A stretch of DNA of 64,000 nt. Origin: Spirochaetota bacterium (GTDB taxonomy: Bacteria > Spirochaetota > UBA12135 > COTS27). The position numbers and the translations under genes are program-made. Location of the stretch: contig AP019861.1 of assembly GCA_013426755.1 (NCBI GenBank), positions 1,765,256 through 1,829,255 of the forward strand. The letters are read 5' to 3'. Positions 7,387 to 17,620 of the stretch are shown here, in pieces (positions within the stretch are counted from its first letter, which is position 1; the number at the start of each line of letters is the position of its first letter). The notes beneath the pieces were generated by a model. That model was not told where the DNA came from. It worked only from the letters and a program-made list of their open reading frames with translations, and searched no databases.

Positions 7387-8979
7387 CCCTACTTTCAAGC
7401 CTTGAAAACGCAGCTTAGAAGACGTAATTGCCTCTCCACTGACAATAGTATCATTGGCAAAATAGCTGCCCATATCAAAACTAGACTGGACTTCTCTTAG
7501 CTCAGCTGCCGAGTGCTTCTTAGCCTCGTTCTCAATCCAATCAGGCGTTACCCCAGCCTTATTGCCCTGTTCTGCTCTAAGAAAGGCGCTGTTATGGGCA
7601 CCGATACCCTCGTCTTTATCGATTGTACGCGTTGCAATCAGCGAACGGCGTGTCGTCTTATAATAACGCTGCTCACAAAGTGCCAACTTTTTAAAACCCG
7701 TGCCCAAAATACGCTCTAACGTAGCATTGTCACAGTAATACGGTTCGTGCTCTCCTATAGATGTTTTTTTTCCAGTACGCACAGTAGTTATACCTTCGGT
7801 AAGACCTACTGTTTCTCCCCAGTAGAGTAATGTTTTGAAGACTTCTTTAAATCTGCCCAGACTAGTAGCAGTGAGCAGGTCTTCATGCTTTAAGCGACTA
7901 GCGGCAATGACAAAATCACGGTACTCAGCCAAGCGAGCATCTGTTTCTACCGCCCCCATAAAACACTCCCGCATCCTAATAAGCAGATCAATAAGTCCTT
8001 TCAACTGAGCACTCGTAACAGCCATCTTATCATCTAAGCCGTTACCTGCTTGATTTAACGTAAAATGTTTTTCTAAAACAAATGGCGCCAGCCGAGCGGA
8101 GAAATAATTACTTGCTACCACTTTCTTACCCGCCTTAGGAGTCTTATTTCCTAAGAGCGTATAAACCTCATTATAGCCGCCAGGATGAATACTCGCTGAG
8201 AGTAAGGTAAGCCAATTCGCTAAAACAGGCAAGGCGGTCGGATGAACCGTATGATCCGATAACCCCGTTAAGATTCCTGTTGCAGTGCTTAGCGTATGCA
8301 GTGTGAGTAAATTGTAATCTTGCAAGTTACTAGGATAACACGTTACACACTGGAGCATAACGAGTCTAGACCGCAATTCTTTAGGACACGTTAGCAAAGG
8401 GAGAGACACTTCATCTCTATGAGTGGACTTGTAAGCAGACGAATGAGCCAACTGTCGTTGTTTAGAGGAATAAGCATAGCGCGTTAAAAAATCAATTAAA
8501 TGATTCACATCGGAATGCTGACTCATTCCCGTAGAAAAAAAAATAGGACGCTCGCTACGCAAGAAAAGCCGCCACAGATCATAGAAATTAAGCTCAGGTG
8601 AAGCGATTTTATGTGCTGCCGTGTTTAACTGCTCTAAGATATTAAAACTCCGCCTCCCAAAAGCTGACGCCAGAAATAAAATCTCATACTCCTTAGCACA
8701 GCGCTGCAAGTCTTCATAAAAGATCATTTCTCGTTCTAGCGATTTAAATCTTTGATATAAATTGACCTTTTTACCGCCTAGTGTAAGGACACCACTACAC
8801 GGGTGAAGGATCTCATCTGCAAATACGAGTTGAAATTTGATCGCAGCCGCGCCCGCTTCACTCGCAGCGTGAATAAGCTCTGTCGCATAGTGCTTCTCGC
8901 CTAGATGCGACGTGCCGCCTTCGGCTATCACAAAGACACCTTGCCTGCCGTAGTGGTCTAACAGTGATTGCAATCTCAA
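7381..8979 (-). CDS. NeuB-family sialic/pseudaminic/legionaminic acid synthase with SAF domain
   Basis: The 532-aa protein matches the NeuB family, which condenses PEP with a hexosamine to make nonulosonic acids for surface or flagellin glycosylation. TIM-barrel motifs are IAEGGTSHLGE, AAAIKFQ, KIASPELN, STGMS, LQCVTCYPS, GLSDHT and EKHFTL, with the His of SDHT and EKHF as likely metal ligands. A C-terminal SAF (antifreeze-like) domain begins near RRSLIATRTI and ends in GEAITSSKLRF. The usual size is about 350 aa. The extra length lies in a loop after STGMS and in about 75 residues between barrel and SAF domain. The exact sugar product cannot be told. No other nonulosonate gene is nearby. Confidence 0.82.
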   Translation of the reverse strand: MRLQSLLDHYGRQGVFVIAEGGTSHLGEKHYATELIHAASEAGAAAIKFQLVFADEILHPCSGVLTLGGKKVNLYQRFKSLEREMIFYEDLQRCAKEYEILFLASAFGRRSFNILEQLNTAAHKIASPELNFYDLWRLFLRSERPIFFSTGMSQHSDVNHLIDFLTRYAYSSKQRQLAHSSAYKSTHRDEVSLPLLTCPKELRSRLVMLQCVTCYPSNLQDYNLLTLHTLSTATGILTGLSDHTVHPTALPVLANWLTLLSASIHPGGYNEVYTLLGNKTPKAGKKVVASNYFSARLAPFVLEKHFTLNQAGNGLDDKMAVTSAQLKGLIDLLIRMRECFMGAVETDARLAEYRDFVIAASRLKHEDLLTATSLGRFKEVFKTLLYWGETVGLTEGITTVRTGKKTSIGEHEPYYCDNATLERILGTGFKKLALCEQRYYKTTRRSLIATRTIDKDEGIGAHNSAFLRAEQGNKAGVTPDWIENEAKKHSAAELREVQSSFDMGSYFANDTIVSGEAITSSKLRFQGLKVGL

Positions 8980-9023
8980 ACTCCGCTAATCATCTCGAGC
9001 CATCATTAATGAAGTAAGAATCC

Positions 9024-9437
9024 TCACGTAAAAAAAATTTTACCGCCAGCAATCATCAATGCGCCCCAGCCCAAAATAAAAAAGACGCCCCCCACCGGTG
9101 CAATCCCGCCTAACCACTTCCACTCAGTAAGCGATAAAACATATAAACTTCCCGAAAAAAGAATAATCCCCATTCCAAACCCAAAACACGCCGCACTAAG
9201 AAGCCATCTAAAACGATTGCTTTCTTCTCTCATCATCATAACACCGCTAAGGACTAACGCCAGGGTATGAATGAAATGATAATGATTGGCAATTTTAAAC
9301 GTTGCCAACCTGCCCGTGACCTCTAACCTAGTAGATAGATAATGCGCCGAGAAAGCACCCAGAATAACAGCGAGGACACCCAACAGACCACCTGCAATCA
9401 ATATAGCCCCAGCACGACGATAGCCTACCTCACTCAT
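9024..9437 (-). CDS. DUF423 family small membrane protein
   Basis: The 137-aa protein has four hydrophobic spans and matches the DUF423 family (YwdK/YgdD-like) by the motifs GAFSAHYL, FKIANHYHFIHTLAL, FSGSLYVLSL and IAPVGGVFFILGW. No biochemical role is established for the family. It is an inner-membrane protein. It lies 44 nt upstream of the NeuB-like gene on the same strand and downstream of the succinate dehydrogenase genes. No strong start signal was seen. Confidence 0.85.
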   Translation of the reverse strand: MSEVGYRRAGAILIAGGLLGVLAVILGAFSAHYLSTRLEVTGRLATFKIANHYHFIHTLALVLSGVMMMREESNRFRWLLSAACFGFGMGIILFSGSLYVLSLTEWKWLGGIAPVGGVFFILGWGALMIAGGKIFFT

Positions 9438-9579
9438 CGACCAATTACGGCGAAAAATAACATCACCAACAACATCACCAAATATAGAGCACTAACCAAA
9501 CCACCCGTAGCAGACACTCGCCCAATAACAACAACCCTAGCAGAAAACTAGCAGAACCCTAACAGAAATATCAAACCGC

Positions 9580-10323
9580 TCACGTTGTGAAAACGGACTT
9601 CAAATATTCACGATTAAGGCGCGTGATGTTATCATAGGTGATCCCCTTAGGACAAGCTGCACTGCACTCGGCTTGATTGGTGCAGTTACCAAAGCCGCTT
9701 GCATCCATTGCTTCGACCATGTTTTTAACACGGCGCTTGTGTTCTACTTTACCTTGCGGAAGGAGATAGAGATGATTGACCTTAGCGGCTGTAAAGAGCA
9801 TTGCTGAGGCGTTTTTACAACTTGCCACACAAGCACCACATCCAATACATGTCGCCGAGAGAAATGCGCGATCAGCCTCTTCTTTAGCGATAGGTAAGCT
9901 ATTGGCTTCTGGTGCAGAACCCGTGCGAACACTCACATAACCGCCTGCTTGAAGTACTTTCTCAAAACTCTTCCTACTCACCACCAGGTCCTTAACAACG
10001 GGAAATGCCCGTGCACGCCACGGCTCAATCACAATCACATCGTGATCATCAAATTCACGCATATGAAGTTGGCAGACGGTCGTATTTTTACGTCCGCCAT
10101 GCGGTCGCCCATTGATCATAAGACCGCAACTTCCACAGATGCCTTCACGACAGTCATGCGAAAAAGCAATACCGTCTTTCCCTTGACTTTCTAAGTGCTC
10201 ATTTAGAGCGTCTAGCATTTCTAAGAACGATATATCAGGGCTGACATCGGTTACAGAATGCGTCTCAAGAGAGCCACGGCTGGTTTCATTGGCCTGTCTC
10301 CAGACTTTAAGCGTAAAATTCAT
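9580..10323 (-). CDS. sdhB: Succinate dehydrogenase/fumarate reductase iron-sulfur subunit
   Basis: The 247-aa subunit carries electrons between the SdhA flavin and the membrane quinone site. The N-terminal ferredoxin domain has the [2Fe-2S] motif [10 protein letters not shown] plus a later Cys (TVCQLH). The C-terminal domain has [14 protein letters not shown] and [15 protein letters not shown] for the [4Fe-4S] and [3Fe-4S] clusters. I chose ATG at 10323 over an upstream start at 10347 because GGAGGA lies directly before it, one of the few strong ribosome sites in this window. It is separated from sdhA by about 400 nt of repeat-rich DNA, which is unusual for this operon. Confidence 0.95.
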   Translation of the reverse strand: MNFTLKVWRQANETSRGSLETHSVTDVSPDISFLEMLDALNEHLESQGKDGIAFSHDCREGICGSCGLMINGRPHGGRKNTTVCQLHMREFDDHDVIVIEPWRARAFPVVKDLVVSRKSFEKVLQAGGYVSVRTGSAPEANSLPIAKEEADRAFLSATCIGCGACVASCKNASAMLFTAAKVNHLYLLPQGKVEHKRRVKNMVEAMDASGFGNCTNQAECSAACPKGITYDNITRLNREYLKSVFTT

Positions 10324-10731
10324 CGCTCCTCCAATTTTTATCAACATACAAAAAATAGTTTTAACTCATCTTTAAAACAGTACAATACCTCAAAGACAGC
10401 ATTAGGGACAGCATTAAGGATAGCCTTAGGACAGTACTTGCTATGCCTTAGCATCCACATCCACAGTTACATTCACAACTGCACCCATTACTGCATCCAT
10501 AACTGCATTCACATCTGCATTCACATTTACATCCACATTCACAATCATTCTCAATCATAATCGCACCTTCTACAAAAATTAAACTTTATTATTAATATTA
10601 GGGTTATTATAATTGTTATCATTAATATCAATTAATACCTATTAATACCCGTCAATACCTATTGTTATTTTTAAAGTTATTCTTAAAGTTATTCTTAAAA
10701 TATTTGAAATCAATAAAATTTACCTTAACTG
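10324..10731. other. Repeat-rich gap between sdhA and sdhB
   Basis: No gene is supported. The part at 10440-10560 has 12-nt units of the type CATCCACATTCA / CTGCATTCACAT. An antisense ORF rich in Cys, His and Ile crosses it but is a by-product of the repeat. The part at 10600-10700 has AATACCTATTA-type and TTAAAGTTATTC-type repeats. The sdhB Shine-Dalgarno sequence lies at the left end, reading on the minus strand. Confidence 0.6.
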
Positions 10732-12645
10732 TTACTTATAACTGCGTTGGGTGAGTTCCACGTTCTCAAAGACAAGTTGTTCTTGATGTAATTTGGGTGT
10801 CTGTCCTGCGCCCATGTATTGCCAGGCGGCGACATGAGAGAAATCGTCATCATTGCGGCGGGCTTCATTTTCTGGTGATTGGTATTCTTCGCGAAAGTGC
10901 GCCCCACAAGATTCGCGTCTTTCTAAGGCGTCGATGAGCATGACGTCACTAAATTCTAAGTAATCGACCATTCTGCCTGCTTTTTCAAGGGAGGCATTGA
11001 GGTCTGTTGCTGTGCCTGAAACGGCTACATCTGAGAAGAATTCTTCTTTAAGGTCCTTAGTGAGTGAGAAAGCTTTTTTAAGCCCTGCTTCGTTGCGTGC
11101 CATACCGCAGTAATCCCAGATGATCCGTCCTAGCTTGCGATGGAAATAATCAACAGGTTTACTTCCCTTGATAGCAAGCAATTGGGCAATATCTGCTTGT
11201 GCCTTAGTCTCTGCTTCGCTAACCGAAGGGTCGGTCTCAGCGATGAGTTCTGGTCGTTCTGTCGCTAGATAATGACTGAGCGTATAGGGAATAACAAAGT
11301 AACCATCCGCCAGCCCCTGCATTAAGGCGGAAGCACCGAGTCGATTGGCGCCGTGATCAGAAAAGTTAGCTTCGCCGAGCACAAAGAGACCTTTTATCGT
11401 ACTCATGAGATTGTAATCAACCCATAGTCCTCCCATCGTATAATGGACGGCTGGATAAATACGCATAGGTGTCTGATAAGGATTGTCCCCTGTGATGCGT
11501 TCGTACATTTCGAAGAGATTGCCGTACTTACCACGGATTGTCGCTGCCCCCATCCTTTCTATAGCATTTGAAAAATCCAGATAGACTGCCAATTTTGTTC
11601 CACCCACTCCTAATCCCTTATCGCAAACTTCTTTAGCACGACGGCTGGCTACGTCACGTGGGACGAGATTACCGAAGCTAGGGTACATGCGTTCTAGATA
11701 ATAATCGCGTTCGGCTTCTGGAATAGCACTAGGTTTTCTGGTATCGTCTTTTTGAATGGGCACCCAGACGCGACCGTCATTGCGAAGGGATTCGCTCATT
11801 AACGTAAGCTTAGACTGCATATCCCCTGAAACAGGAATGCACGTAGGATGAATTTGCGTAAAACACGGATTGGCAAAAAGGGCGCCGCGTTTATAAGCAC
11901 GAAATGTTGCCGTCACATTCGAGGCTTTGGCATTTGTCGAGAGATAATACACATTGCCATAACCACCTGTACAGAGCAAAACTGCGTGACCTATGTAAGA
12001 TTTGATGGCACCTGTCCTGAGATTGCGTGTGATGATACCTTGGGCCACATCGTTTTTCACGATAAGGTCTAACATTTCATGACTGGTGTACATTTCGATA
12101 TTGCCTTGGGCGATCTCTTTATTCATTGCCGCATAAGCGCCGAGCAGGAGTTGTTGTCCTGTCTGCCCACGGGCATAAAACGTACGGGATACTTGCGCAC
12201 CGCCAAATGAACGATTGGCTAGCAGGCCGCCGTATTCTCTGGCAAATGGAACGCCCTGAGCCACGCAATGGTCGATGATATTCACTGATAATTCTGCTAA
12301 CCGATAAACATTGGCTTCACGTGAGCGATAATCTCCGCCTTTGATGGTGTCGTAAAAGAGACGATAAATGCTATCACCGTCATTTTGATAATTTTTAGCG
12401 GCATTGATACCGCCTTGGGCGGCAATAGAATGTGCTCGCCGTGGTGTGTCGTGGATACAAAACGATTTGACATGGTACCCCATCTCAGCCAATGTCGCAG
12501 CAGCAGATGCTCCTGCCAGTCCTGTGCCCACCACTAGGACTGTAAATTTACGCCGATTGGAAGGATTGACAAGTTTCATAGCGAATTTGTGATTGTTCCA
12601 CTTGTCAGCGAGAACACCACCAGGCGCTTTACTTTTAAGTTCCAT
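10732..12645 (-). CDS. sdhA: Succinate dehydrogenase/fumarate reductase flavoprotein subunit
   Basis: The 637-aa catalytic subunit holds FAD and the dicarboxylate site. It shows an N-terminal Rossmann motif ([20 protein letters not shown]), the FAD-linkage region [10 protein letters not shown], the active-site segment TQIHPTCIP, and [25 protein letters not shown] near the C-terminal third. Size and motifs fit the soluble part of a b558-type complex II, as in Leptospira, Bacteroidota and epsilonproteobacteria. It starts 20 nt after sdhC, with AAGGGTT before the ATG, so sdhC and sdhA are cotranscribed. Whether it acts as dehydrogenase or fumarate reductase cannot be decided from sequence. Confidence 0.96.
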   Translation of the reverse strand: MELKSKAPGGVLADKWNNHKFAMKLVNPSNRRKFTVLVVGTGLAGASAAATLAEMGYHVKSFCIHDTPRRAHSIAAQGGINAAKNYQNDGDSIYRLFYDTIKGGDYRSREANVYRLAELSVNIIDHCVAQGVPFAREYGGLLANRSFGGAQVSRTFYARGQTGQQLLLGAYAAMNKEIAQGNIEMYTSHEMLDLIVKNDVAQGIITRNLRTGAIKSYIGHAVLLCTGGYGNVYYLSTNAKASNVTATFRAYKRGALFANPCFTQIHPTCIPVSGDMQSKLTLMSESLRNDGRVWVPIQKDDTRKPSAIPEAERDYYLERMYPSFGNLVPRDVASRRAKEVCDKGLGVGGTKLAVYLDFSNAIERMGAATIRGKYGNLFEMYERITGDNPYQTPMRIYPAVHYTMGGLWVDYNLMSTIKGLFVLGEANFSDHGANRLGASALMQGLADGYFVIPYTLSHYLATERPELIAETDPSVSEAETKAQADIAQLLAIKGSKPVDYFHRKLGRIIWDYCGMARNEAGLKKAFSLTKDLKEEFFSDVAVSGTATDLNASLEKAGRMVDYLEFSDVMLIDALERRESCGAHFREEYQSPENEARRNDDDFSHVAAWQYMGAGQTPKLHQEQLVFENVELTQRSYK

Positions 12646-12665
12646 GTTGAACCCTTTTTATAACC

Positions 12666-13352
12666 TCAATACAATAACCAGATGTAAAATGGAATGCTCC
12701 CAAAACCAAGTGCAATGACAACACCGAATGCTATAGCCAACCGTTTTAAAACAATTTCCATCGTTCCTGAGTAAAGCCCAAGCGATTTGAAAGCGCTCTG
12801 CAATCCATGAGAGAGATGCCCTCCTACGAGGCATACCGATATAATATAAAATCCCGCATAAATCGGGTCTGTGAATTTTATAATAAGTAAATTATAAAGA
12901 TCGTACATCAATGCCCCTGGTTCACCGGGGACAGGAATTTGCGTTTTCTCAGCAAACCGAATGCCACGCAGATGCACCACCAAAAAACATACAATGATAG
13001 TTCCTGTCAACGCCATATTTGAGGAGAACAGGTTACGAATTCCTTGAAAAGTTTTGCGTTTTTGGTATGTTTTGGGACGTGCTCTGCGATTGATATAGGT
13101 TGTCCATCCCGTCAACCCAATATGAGTCACGAATCCGATCAGAATAATGATTTCTAGCGTCGTATAAATTTGTTTCTGCTGGCTCAATCGGTAACCATAA
13201 AGATTAAATACCTCAGGACCGACATAGAATAGCAAATTCCCAAGCAAATGAATAATAATAAACCCAATCAAAAACAACCCTGAAATCGCTACGATTCCCT
13301 TGAGTGCAATCGAAGAAGTGAATAATCTTAGTATAAGAGAATTGTTTTTCAT
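12666..13352 (-). CDS. sdhC: Succinate dehydrogenase cytochrome b558 subunit
   Basis: The 228-aa integral membrane anchor has five hydrophobic spans and conserved His residues (IIHLLGNLLFY, THIGLTGWTTY, VVHLRGIRFA, GGHLSHGLQSAF) that would bind two hemes. This fits the single-subunit cytochrome b558 family that anchors SdhA/B and reacts with quinone. I chose ATG at 13352, because the extended frame begins with a TTG four codons upstream and neither start has a Shine-Dalgarno sequence. It is the first gene of the sdhCAB unit. A HemJ-like gene at 16.7-17.3 kb fits a need for heme. Confidence 0.88.
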   Translation of the reverse strand: MKNNSLILRLFTSSIALKGIVAISGLFLIGFIIIHLLGNLLFYVGPEVFNLYGYRLSQQKQIYTTLEIIILIGFVTHIGLTGWTTYINRRARPKTYQKRKTFQGIRNLFSSNMALTGTIIVCFLVVHLRGIRFAEKTQIPVPGEPGALMYDLYNLLIIKFTDPIYAGFYIISVCLVGGHLSHGLQSAFKSLGLYSGTMEIVLKRLAIAFGVVIALGFGSIPFYIWLLY

Positions 13353-14047
13353 AGCGTAAGACAACTGATCTTTATAGGAAGTCGTTATAATATATCCGTT
13401 ACAATAAGTATAGCATATGCGTTGTCATATATTCATTGGTAATATGTATTCATTCATTAGCAGCAACTTTTTTTACAGAGTTTTTATTGAATGACATTAA
13501 AACATACATTAAAACACACATTGAAGCATACGTATAAAGCATACAATGAATTTTGCTTATTAATTTTGCTTATTTTTAGATTTCCTTGTCTTTAATTTGA
13601 CTTATTTTTGATTTCCTTGCTTGTTTTTAATTTCACCGATTCCTATCTAATTTTACTTCATTCTATTGTTCTATTGTTCTATCGTCCTATTGTTCTATCG
13701 TATTGTACTTCAATGCTATTGTACTTCAATGCAAATGAATTTTTGCTCTCAGACAGCTACTATACTTCAATAATATAGATAATTTTTTGCTTCAATGCAG
13801 ATAGACCTTTGCTTTAAATAATTACTTGGTTATTTATTTGGGTTCTTTGTGTATACAGACGATTATTTATACTCAGACGATTATCTATACAGGCTACTTC
13901 TTTATTGGAGTCGGTTTTTATTACAGTTTATTTTTATTATATAATGGAATACCCATAAAAACACTACGAAAAACATGATAAAAAACACTACAAAACACTA
14001 GATTATGGATACAATGAAATTGACATTTAAAAATTTGTATTTACTTC
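13353..14047. other. Gene-free AT-rich gap upstream of sdhC and a small CDS
   Basis: No ORF is supported in this divergent gap of about 700 nt. It contains short degenerate repeats, for example TTCTATTGT/TCGTCCTA-type units at 13665-13720, TTTGCTTATT-type units at 13550-13620, and GACGATTATTTATAC-type units near 13860-13890. Promoters for both flanking genes must lie here, but I could not place them. Confidence 0.5.
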
Positions 14048-14341
14048 ATGCCGCGTCATCAAACCCTTCATAAAGAGATCAAATCGGCTATACGACTTCT
14101 GCGTGGTCATACGGCGGTGAAAAAAGTCGTTATTGGTCGGTATGAGAATTGTCGTCATCGCTATCCGCCAGGCGCCCTTAAAATCCTAAGAAAAACAGAT
14201 ACAGGCTTCAAATTAGCCGGTTATGATGGGTCTGGTGTCTATGATTTCTTCGTTTACTTAAAAAAGCTAGAAGAACCTCCAGCAGAGCCAAAAGCCTTTG
14301 TTTTACAAGTAGAGACATATATCAAAAATATCAGCAAGTAA
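14048..14341 (+). CDS. Small conserved-looking protein of unknown function
   Basis: The 97-aa protein is not recognised with confidence. It is basic in its N-terminal half (MPRHQTLHKEIKSAIRLLRG), followed by IGRYENCRHRYPPGALKI and a compact C-terminal part (FKLAGYDGSGVYDFFVYL). The mix of charged residues and well-spaced hydrophobics looks like a folded cytoplasmic domain, possibly RNA- or DNA-binding. It stands alone between sdhC and the convergent mgsA and has no Shine-Dalgarno sequence. Confidence 0.6.
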   Translation: MPRHQTLHKEIKSAIRLLRGHTAVKKVVIGRYENCRHRYPPGALKILRKTDTGFKLAGYDGSGVYDFFVYLKKLEEPPAEPKAFVLQVETYIKNISK

Positions 14342-14456
14342 ATTAACAATGCCTAAGAACACGCGTCTAGCGTCGTTTTTTAAGTATTTTCACGTGATTT
14401 ATGGGCTTGGAGTGTTGAAAGAGTGTTAAAAAATTCAATGAACACACAAATTTTGC

Positions 14457-14855
14457 TTATGAAGGTGAGAAAATGCCGCGCAGCAGGTAATATGCTGTCG
14501 CAGGATTGGTTGCTAGCGGAATGTTATGAAGATCGGAGAGCCGCATAAGCATTTGAATATCAGGTTCGTGCGGATGTTTGCCTAACGGGTCTCTGAAGAA
14601 GATAATGGCATCAATTTTTTTTCTAGCAGCAAGAGCTGCGATCTCCGCATCTCCACCTAACGGGCCTGAAAGCTTTGTCGTGACTTTAAGGCCTGTTTTT
14701 TTCACGTGATTGCCCGTTGTTCCAGTGGCTATCAAATTAGCCCCTCTCAATATCGCTAAATGGTCTTTAATAAAGGCAACCATCTCAGCTTTTTTACCGT
14801 CATGAGCGATTAAAGCAATTGTCTTTTTATACGCTGTTTTCTTATTCAAATTCAA
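14457..14855 (-). CDS. mgsA: Methylglyoxal synthase
   Basis: The 132-aa enzyme converts dihydroxyacetone phosphate to methylglyoxal and phosphate, a bypass of lower glycolysis. Family motifs are IALIAHDGKK at the N-terminus, LIATGTTG (phosphate site), KLSGPLGGDAEIAAL with the catalytic Asp, and FFRDPLGKHPHEPDIQ. Length is close to the family norm of 130-150 aa. The start is a TTG (MNLNKKTAYKK) in a segment that is tandemly duplicated just upstream. The upstream copy also carries the TTG but runs into a stop after 18 codons. Confidence 0.93.
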   Translation of the reverse strand: MNLNKKTAYKKTIALIAHDGKKAEMVAFIKDHLAILRGANLIATGTTGNHVKKTGLKVTTKLSGPLGGDAEIAALAARKKIDAIIFFRDPLGKHPHEPDIQMLMRLSDLHNIPLATNPATAYYLLRGIFSPS

Positions 14856-14905
14856 TAACTAACAATTGTCTTTTATATGCTGTTTTCTTATTCAAATTCA
14901 ATGAC
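14816..14905. repeat. Tandem duplication of the mgsA 5' end
   Basis: Two copies of about 43-44 nt (14816-14859 and 14863-14905) start with CAATTGTCTTTT and contain CTGTTTTCTTATTCAAATTC. The first copy encodes residues 1-13 of MgsA in reverse, including its TTG start. The second is a non-coding copy upstream of the gene with one base deleted, which breaks the frame. Confidence 0.88.
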
Positions 14906-15619
14906 TCGTTACAATTACAGGATATTTCACAAGGCAAATTACAAGATTCAATTCAATTCAATTAACAACCACCCATTACTAGTTAAATTAGCAAATAGCA
15001 ACTTTTAATTGAATTGACAACCGTTAATCCATTGAATTGACAACCATTAATAATTGACGACCGTTAATCCATTGAATTGACGACCATTAATAATTGACAA
15101 CCATTGATTGACGACTGTTAATCCATTGAATTGACGACCATTAATAATTGACAACCATTGATTGACGACTGTTAATCTATTGAATTAACGACCACTAATG
15201 ATTGTTATATAAAACAATGCTCCTCTTTATTATAAATATAACACCGTTATAACTAAAAGTAAACTATAATTATCATATACAACCCAATCATGCAAAATAC
15301 CCCCAAAATATATCACCACACCACTTCAATTCACTCAAACTCACTCAGATTAACTCAAACTCACTCAGACTTACTTAAACTCACGCAGATTCACTCAAAT
15401 TCACTCAGATTCACTCTAAAGTTCATTGCAGCAAGTATCATTATTGCAGCAAGTATCATTACAATAAGTCATTGATAACATTAGCTGCGGATCACATATC
15501 AAACCATCCATAAAAAATTCCCCTACTTCCATAAAAAATTCCTTACTCATAGAATAATCCTCCGCTCATAATTAACAATCCTTTTACTAACTTTTACCCA
15601 TTTTTGCTCATTTTTGCCA
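14906..15619. repeat. 54-nt and ~18-nt degenerate repeat arrays
   Basis: From about 15000 to 15195 the DNA is built of GAATTGACGACCATTAAT-type units with a higher-order period of 54 nt (same 15-mer at 15071 and 15125). From about 15317 to 15417 a second array of CACTCAGATTCACTCAAA-type units occurs. A 61-aa ORF across the second array is Ser/Leu/Thr repeat and is not credible as a gene. Near 15510-15560, TAAAAAATTCC-type units precede scpA. Confidence 0.75.
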
Positions 15620-16516
15620 ATGAACGAACCCTCCTCAGAGCACCCCTCTATAAAAAACGCCCCTCCAAGCAAGCCTTATGAAATCAAATTGCCCGCGTGG
15701 AGTGGTCCTATAGAATTACTCGTAGACCTTATTCGGTCATCAGAAGTAGATATTTACAGCATTTCTATCAGTCAAATAACAGAAGACTACCTAGCCGCGC
15801 TAGAAGAAATGCGGCATGGAGACATCGAGATCAGTTCCGACTTCCTAGTCATGGCAACAACACTTGTTCTTTACAAAACAAAATCGCTCTTAGGCGAATC
15901 CGATTACGACGACCAGGACGCAGAATCTTACAAAGAAGCCCTCATCGAACAGGTCTTAGCTTATGAAAAATACAAAAAAGCAGCCGAAACCCTAGAAACC
16001 TTGCTAAAAACAGCACCCCATTTCACAATAGAAAAAATACCCTTCAATGAACGAACCCCCTCCACCCCAACATCCCAGCACTCCATTCAATGGAATCCTG
16101 TCCCTCTCTCGACCTTAGTCGCTGCATTTTATCGCATTGTCGACAAAAAAGAACAGGTTTTAGCTGAAGATTCATTTGCGCATTTTTATGAAAAAATTGA
16201 ACAAAAAATAACCCTCATCACACAACTGCTAGAACAACCGCAAGCTATGACCACAGGCATTCCACTTTCACATGTCGCACAACAAACGCTTGCCACAACC
16301 ACCGACTCCGCACCCACCGATCAAGCAACAAACCAAGCCGCACAACCGCTTTTTTATAAAAGTGATCTCATTGCCAGTTTCATTGCCATTCTAGAACTTT
16401 ATAAACTAGCCAAACTAGAAGCCAGACAAAAAACAATGTTCGCAGAAATTTACCTATTCAACAATAACCTACGCTCAAAACAAACAACCCCTACTCCCCA
16501 AAATACAGAACATTAA
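15620..16516 (+). CDS. scpA: Segregation and condensation protein A
   Basis: ScpA is the kleisin subunit of the SMC-ScpAB complex that organises and segregates the chromosome. The N-terminal part has the family signature YEIKLPAWSGPIELLVDLIRSSEVDI followed by DYLAALEEM, and later FLVMATTLVLYKTKSLL (SMC-head binding). The C-terminal winged-helix segment ends LASFIAILELYKLAKLEARQ-like. Length is 298 aa, slightly long, with a Thr/Asp/Gln-rich insertion before the C-terminal domain and a Thr/Pro/Gln tail. ATG at 15620 is preferred over TTG at 15614. No scpB is adjacent, which is unusual because the two are often paired. Confidence 0.9.
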   Translation: MNEPSSEHPSIKNAPPSKPYEIKLPAWSGPIELLVDLIRSSEVDIYSISISQITEDYLAALEEMRHGDIEISSDFLVMATTLVLYKTKSLLGESDYDDQDAESYKEALIEQVLAYEKYKKAAETLETLLKTAPHFTIEKIPFNERTPSTPTSQHSIQWNPVPLSTLVAAFYRIVDKKEQVLAEDSFAHFYEKIEQKITLITQLLEQPQAMTTGIPLSHVAQQTLATTTDSAPTDQATNQAAQPLFYKSDLIASFIAILELYKLAKLEARQKTMFAEIYLFNNNLRSKQTTPTPQNTEH

Positions 16517-16721
16517 CCAAATTGTCGATAAAAAATAAAGAATCAACAAGACTCCCTATGAATATTGACTGCTCATAAATATTGATTGCCTATAAATATT
16601 GATTGCCTATAAATTATTAAAAATTATTAAAGACAATGAAAATTTCATGGCAGAAGATAATAACAATAACCGAATTCTACCCAACTAACGAACATCTACA
16701 CTAACAAAAATCTATTAACAT

Positions 16722-17336
16722 TTAGTCCGTCCCCAGTTCGTCTCCAGTCCGTCCTCGCAAACGTTTGCCTAGTAAAAAAAGCAAGTAAATAAACAAAACC
16801 ACGCCAATAACTACGCTCGCCCCACCTACAGCCAGCATAGGTTGTTTGTACGTCACCAAAAAGACAATACCCACAAATATGACAGGGGCAATTTCATTAA
16901 ATAGCCTAATATAACGACTGCGCATAACAACTCGTCCGCGCCGAAGTTTTAACATAAGCCCCACACTGTAAAAATGATATATCACCAAGGCAAATACAAG
17001 CATCAATTTCCAATGAAGCCACGACTGCGCAAACGCCCCTGAAACAATCGCTATATAAAAGCCTGTTATAATCGTCAAAATCATCGCAGGACTAGCAATA
17101 ACACCCAGCAATCTGCGCTCCATAAGACTAAACTGTGCAAGTAAAACCTTAGTTTCCGCAGGCTCACTCTCAATTTCCGCTGCACCAGGTTTTTTCGCCA
17201 CCTGTTCCAGCGCTTCACTGTGGTAAACAAATAACCGAACAACATAAAACAAACCCGCCATCCAACTTAGCATGCTGATAATATGAAGTCCTAAGAAAAA
17301 ATTGTAATTAAACAAGGTTGCTGTGATTGTCGTCAT
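16722..17336 (-). CDS. hemJ: HemJ-type protoporphyrinogen oxidase
   Basis: The 204-aa protein has four to five transmembrane spans. The N-terminal pattern LHIISMLSWMAGLFYVVRLFVYH has His18 and an Arg in the positions expected for the HemJ (UPF0093) family, and WKLMLVFALVIYHFYSVGLML supplies the family Lys/His segment. HemJ oxidises protoporphyrinogen IX to protoporphyrin IX in heme synthesis and itself binds heme. No other heme gene is in the window, but a b558 SdhC needs heme. It is a single gene on the minus strand, convergent with scpA. CopD-like membrane proteins are a less likely alternative. Confidence 0.75.
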   Translation of the reverse strand: MTTITATLFNYNFFLGLHIISMLSWMAGLFYVVRLFVYHSEALEQVAKKPGAAEIESEPAETKVLLAQFSLMERRLLGVIASPAMILTIITGFYIAIVSGAFAQSWLHWKLMLVFALVIYHFYSVGLMLKLRRGRVVMRSRYIRLFNEIAPVIFVGIVFLVTYKQPMLAVGGASVVIGVVLFIYLLFLLGKRLRGRTGDELGTD

Positions 17337-17620
17337 AAATTACTCATCAAATACGTTACTACGTAGATTGTTTTTTAGATTGCTCTCATGTTTCTCATGT
17401 TTCATTTATTTTTATTAAATACACGTTACTTAAATACTACCATATACACCCATAAAGAAGTGTTATCTAAGCTAATTTTAACGCCAGTACTTTTAACGTC
17501 AGTACTCCTGTATCCTGTACTCAAAGCTACTATTAGAAATAGCAGATAGCTATCAACATAAAATATCATGCTAAACCTAACCAAAGTTAATCAAAATGAC
17601 TCAAAATCAATTAAGACCAA

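Noticed and set aside
10258..10560. Cys/His/Ile-rich 100-aa ORF as a metal-binding peptide
   Set aside because: It overlaps the sdhB start in antisense and its C-terminal half is a 12-nt repeat artefact.
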